From: Chromera velia
Taxonomy: Eukaryota > Sar > Chromeraceae
Direction: 5' to 3'
Assembly (NCBI GenBank): GCA_018398765.1
Contig: JAHBMJ010002042.1
Location: 22,923 to 86,922, forward strand
Length of the DNA: 64,000 nt
A program made the position numbers and the translations under genes. The number at the start of each line of letters is the position of its first letter. Position 1 is the stretch's first letter. Below, piece by piece: positions 60,715 through 64,000 of the stretch. The notes beneath the pieces are model-generated. The model worked only from the letters and a program-made list of their open reading frames with translations, was not told the origin of the DNA and did not search any database.

Positions 60715-62320
60715 CGGGCACACGAGTCCGCACAAAAAAAGGGAGTGGATGCGGGAGTAGTAGAGAGACGGCGAGGGAGTAGGGGCAAGAGAGGGCTTGG
60801 GAAGGATTAAAAGAAAACAAAAACGGTTTCGGAGAATTTTTTCTTATTATCAATTTTGTAAACAACAGTTGCGCACTGCGTAAGACAATTGTTTGGAAGG
60901 GGAAACCAAACGCAAAAACAGACAGACGTCGTTTCAGGGCATTATTTTTGTCATTGTTTGTAAATGCTAACCCCTGAGAGAGGGGAGAGAAAGAAGGGAG
61001 ACGGGCAACGGGAGACAGAGAAAAGGAGCCTGTCAAACATACAGGTGGATGTAGAAATCGACGAAACCAGAGACAGACAGATTAATTCTGATTGTGGTGC
61101 AGGCCACCGGCGGAAGATGAGGGACAGGAGATAAACGAGGAAGAAAGAACGTGTAACCTGTCTGACTGTTCTCACACTGCACACAAAAGTAGGTCAAGAA
61201 TCTTTGACATACAACGACGGAAAGGCAAAGGAACCCCTCACCTGCAGCTGCCGAAAGCTCCAAGAACTGCTCCTTCGACAACCACTGCAATGAAGTTTGC
61301 ACATGCACGCGCATTCATCCGTATTCGCACCGGTCAACACAAAGTTTTGTCATCCAATTTCACATGCGCTGGCTTATCCAACTGCATGCATGTGCCAAGA
61401 CCATTTTCGTGTGTCATCTCTTCACTCGATCCTTTGTAACCTTCCTGTCCAATTCGCCCTTTCCATTCACCGCCAGGACAACACATGTTCAAAAAACAAT
61501 GAAAGGAAATCCGAGCACACGTTCGAGCCTCCTAGAATCGACCCCACGAATTTTTTGTTCCACGAAACACTTTCACTCGTTGAGAACCGGCAAATCGATC
61601 TTTTTCCTTACAAAAAACAAGAGAGCTAGAGTGTCGGGATCTTTCTGCTCTCTGTCTCTGCATCAAATTTTGGGTTTTGGTTCAAAGGTGCCGACCAGGG
61701 TGGAGAAGAATGACTGGAACGAGGGACAACCAGGGCCAAAAAGGCAGCAGAACGCAATCTCAGACGAAACAGCACAAGAAATGGCACTTCCAAACACATG
61801 TGTACAGCGTTCTCGCCAATGCACAGAAACACTTCCCACTCACAGATACGCGAGGACACACACGAACCTGGCTAATGAGGGCGCTCCGAGGTACCTGCAG
61901 CCCCTCCCCTCCCTCCTCCCTGTCTCTCCACACGCACTCAGGAGCTGTTCGGACTTTGCCTACACAACAGGGACAGAGAATAAATGACGCACGCGCGCGG
62001 AGGCATCGTAAGAGCACTACATCTGTCAGCCACCCGCATGCGTGAAGAGCCACGCCGACGTCAAATTTATGTGGCAGAGGGAGACCGGGACCCCCGAAAG
62101 ACGAGTTTCCAGCAGCCGCACCAGAACCTACACCACCAGCGTTTCCCCTTCCTTCCGCCTCACAGGCGGAAGTTGTTTCCTCGAGAACAGACCGCCAAAG
62201 AATGCGAAGATTTCCGAGACCTGCGACCTGCTTCCGTTGTAGAGCCCTCAAGCATGCCTGCATTGTATTGTATTTGCTTGAAGAGTTGTAGGCAAAGAGC
62301 AAGGCACTCCTACACACGCT

Positions 62321-62378
<58 letters not shown>

Positions 62379-64000
62379 TACAGACAGACAGACAGACAGA
62401 CAGACAGACGGACAGACAGACAGACGGATAGACAGACGGATAGACAGACTGATCGACACACAAACTGTTCTTCCCGTTTCGTTCTGCTGCTTCCTCTGGC
62501 GCGCACTCTGTGGCCTTTTTCTCTTTTGGCGCGCCGACAGACGGATAGACAGGTGGACACACATGCAGACAGACGGATAGACAGGTGGTCAAACACGCAG
62601 ACACACGGATAGACAGGTGGTCACACACGGAGACAGACGGACAGACAGGTGCTCACACACGCAGACACACGGATAGACAGGTGGTCTCACACGGAGACTG
62701 ACGGACAGACAGGTGGACACACACGCAGACACACGGATAGACAGGTGGTCACACACGCAGACAGACGGATAGACAGGTGGTCACACACGCAGACACACGG
62801 ATAGACAGGTGGTCACACACGCAGACAGACGGATAGACAGGTGGTCACACACGCAGACAGACGGATAGACAGGTGGTCACACACGCAGACACACGGATAG
62901 ACAGGTGGTCACACACGCAGACAGACGGATAGACAGGTGGACACACACGCAGACAGACCTGTCGGTTGTACTCAACCAGAACCACAGTCATGTGAGGGAA
63001 GAGTGCCGCAACGATGCATCCTGCATGCATGCATATTAATATGCACATGCAATTAATTGCTTGGAGACGTACACGCCGTCGTTTCAACGAGATGGATTGC
63101 ATCCTCAAACGCAATTGCACATGCACAATTTGAAGAGTTGCATGGCCATTCCTTGATCGATGCGTGCTCAAATTGATTCTCCCATACGTGGCATTGAGAA
63201 ACAAATAGTCGGCCTTCCCTATGTCAGAGAGTCCGTTCGATCAACGAGGACGCGCGTAGTTTTTTTAACTTCCTTCCAGCGATTCACTCGGTCGCAGTAT
63301 GAGTCATCCAGAAGTCAATTCAGTGTGTGAACAAAACATGACGTGAGACGGGGTTGGAAAGTCAAACGACACACCTACCCAGCCTGACTGAGTCTTGCAA
63401 TCAGCTTCCTTTGCATCCGCGTTCAAGAGCGCCAGGACAACAACGACATGTGACGCGCGAAACATGAAATCTGTCTGAAACATCATGGAACACACCCTCG
63501 AAGCCTCCCAGCCATTTACCCATCCTCCCACCCACCAACCAAAGTGTCCGGCCCCCGAGCAGAAGTCAACGACAGTAAGCGGGAGGCTCAAGTCGAGTCC
63601 CAAAAGGAGGAAGCCACAAAACATGTATTCTAGCTGAATCCGTTTTCTCGCAGCCCTGTGTGAAGGCAGGAAGGCTTCAGGCCTCAGCACAAAGGGCAAA
63701 GCCTCCCACCTCAGCACATGCTGTCGCGTGTGGTGGACACAGGAGATTACGCGAGGGATCGGAATGAAACTGAGGTTCCGAAATTGCCCGTCTACATTGA
63801 GAACCTCGGAGCGGTCTCTCAAGAATCCGCCATTGGTCTCTTTGAGGATTCGAATGAACCATTTTTCTTCTTCGTGTTGCATCGGTAGACGTACACAGAG
63901 GCAGTCGGACGCTTTCCTGGAAGGACGGATTTTGTTTTTGGCGCGGACGAGGAGACGGCACGTTGAATATTCAAAAAGGTACGCAGTATAGATGTGTTGG
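58799..64000 (-). CDS. GSTCD-like SAM-dependent methyltransferase (Methyltransf_32) with long C-terminal membrane tail, 5' end outside the window
   Basis: Exons (minus strand): 64000-63540 (open to the window edge), 63020-62959, 62257-61868, 61284-61242, 60381-58799; 845 codons in the window, phases agree. Exon 1 holds VVDFCSGAGHFG, the glycine-rich SAM-binding motif I in the form seen in GSTCD proteins. The 62-nt exon gives CIVAALFPHMTVVLVEYNRQ, the strand with the acidic residue that would hold the SAM ribose. Exon 3 has FDVGVALHACGWLTD and SFILCPCCVGKV, matching the ALHACG and CPCC motifs of that family. SALISQ-WLSKEQFLELSAAA-DD follows, as at the family's C-terminus. The donor after GHF is GTTGGT, the weakest. 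Where the family normally ends (about residue 370 in this window), the last exon runs on for some 480 codons: disordered, Lys/Arg-rich (MRRKKERSKKARRKIDKSRK), then a charged amphipathic helix and one hydrophobic segment (LHGVVFWCVVNLCLVLALTH) near the C-terminus. The substrate is unknown, as in animal GSTCD. Confidence 0.8.
60678..60717. repeat. GATA/GA microsatellite
   Basis: ATAG units followed by a GA run in the intron 61241-60382 of the methyltransferase gene. Confidence 0.85.
62320..62455. repeat. CA/GA/GACA compound microsatellite
   Basis: CA, GA, then GACA and GACG units in the intron 62958-62258 of the methyltransferase gene. The GACA/GGATAGACA wording resembles the neighbouring 32-bp minisatellite and may be its source. 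Confidence 0.85.
62550..62957. repeat. 32-bp minisatellite, about 12.5 copies, starting at a splice donor
   Basis: Tandem units of 32 bases built as GGTGGTCACACACGCAGACA then GACGGATAGACA. Two alternating variants (CAGACAGACGG and CAGACACACGG) show higher-order structure. The array ends at the donor of exon 63020-62959 of the methyltransferase gene: on the minus strand the intron starts GTCTGTCTGCGTGTGTG, and the same phrase recurs in every unit. Confidence 0.95.

Noticed and set aside
62550-62957. CRISPR-like array of regular short units
   Set aside because: Units are contiguous with no unique spacers, in an intron of a eukaryotic gene; it is a minisatellite.

Overview
Eukaryotic nuclear DNA. 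The window has low gene density, GT-AG introns, coding exons richer in G+C than the AT-rich intergenic DNA, very long disordered Ser/Gly/Pro/Glu-rich proteins, and introns packed with microsatellites and minisatellites. This fits a large-genome alveolate alga; a chromerid such as Chromera is my best guess, but that is inference from style and not from a marker gene. Donors are GTGAG, GTAAG, GTCAG or GTNNGT, so nothing suggests dinoflagellate-type GC donors.

Layout. (1) 1-1713, plus strand: 3' end of a gene whose last exon is a 390-codon, charged, low-complexity tail. (2) About 4.6-5.36 kb: an unassigned plus-strand ORF, tail-to-tail with a compact 100-aa single-exon minus-strand gene for a likely mitochondrial membrane protein. 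(3) 5.4-8.0 kb: AT-rich spacer with two MITE-like elements. (4) 22808-8002, minus: a 20-exon gene for a protein of about 2150 aa with an N-terminal calponin-homology-like (SPEF/SPATA4-type) domain, a disordered linker and an armadillo/HEAT-like helical C-terminal half. (5) 24160-27274: a 3.1-kb element with diverged terminal inverted repeats and an unrecognised ORF. (6) 43192-28065, minus: a four-exon gene for a 4687-aa, almost wholly disordered protein; one exon alone is 8.4 kb. (7) 57136-44761, minus: a 23-exon gene for an 896-aa continuous coiled-coil protein with an acidic tail. (8) 64000-58799, minus, cut by the window edge: a GSTCD-type (Methyltransf_32) SAM-dependent methyltransferase fused to a long basic tail with a C-terminal membrane segment.

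The exon models for genes 4, 6, 7 and 8 were built by hand from splice signals and reading phase. Phases agree at every listed junction, and the coiled-coil and giant-protein CDSs sum to whole codons. All four large genes lie head-to-tail on the minus strand across 56 kb. The CH-like protein and the coiled-coil protein would both suit a ciliary, basal-body or cytoskeletal role, but nothing in the sequence proves this or links the genes functionally.

The most unusual structural signal is that several intronic minisatellites start exactly at a splice site and repeat splice-site-like sequence (62550-62957, 53691-53890, 48005-48043, 32289-32408).
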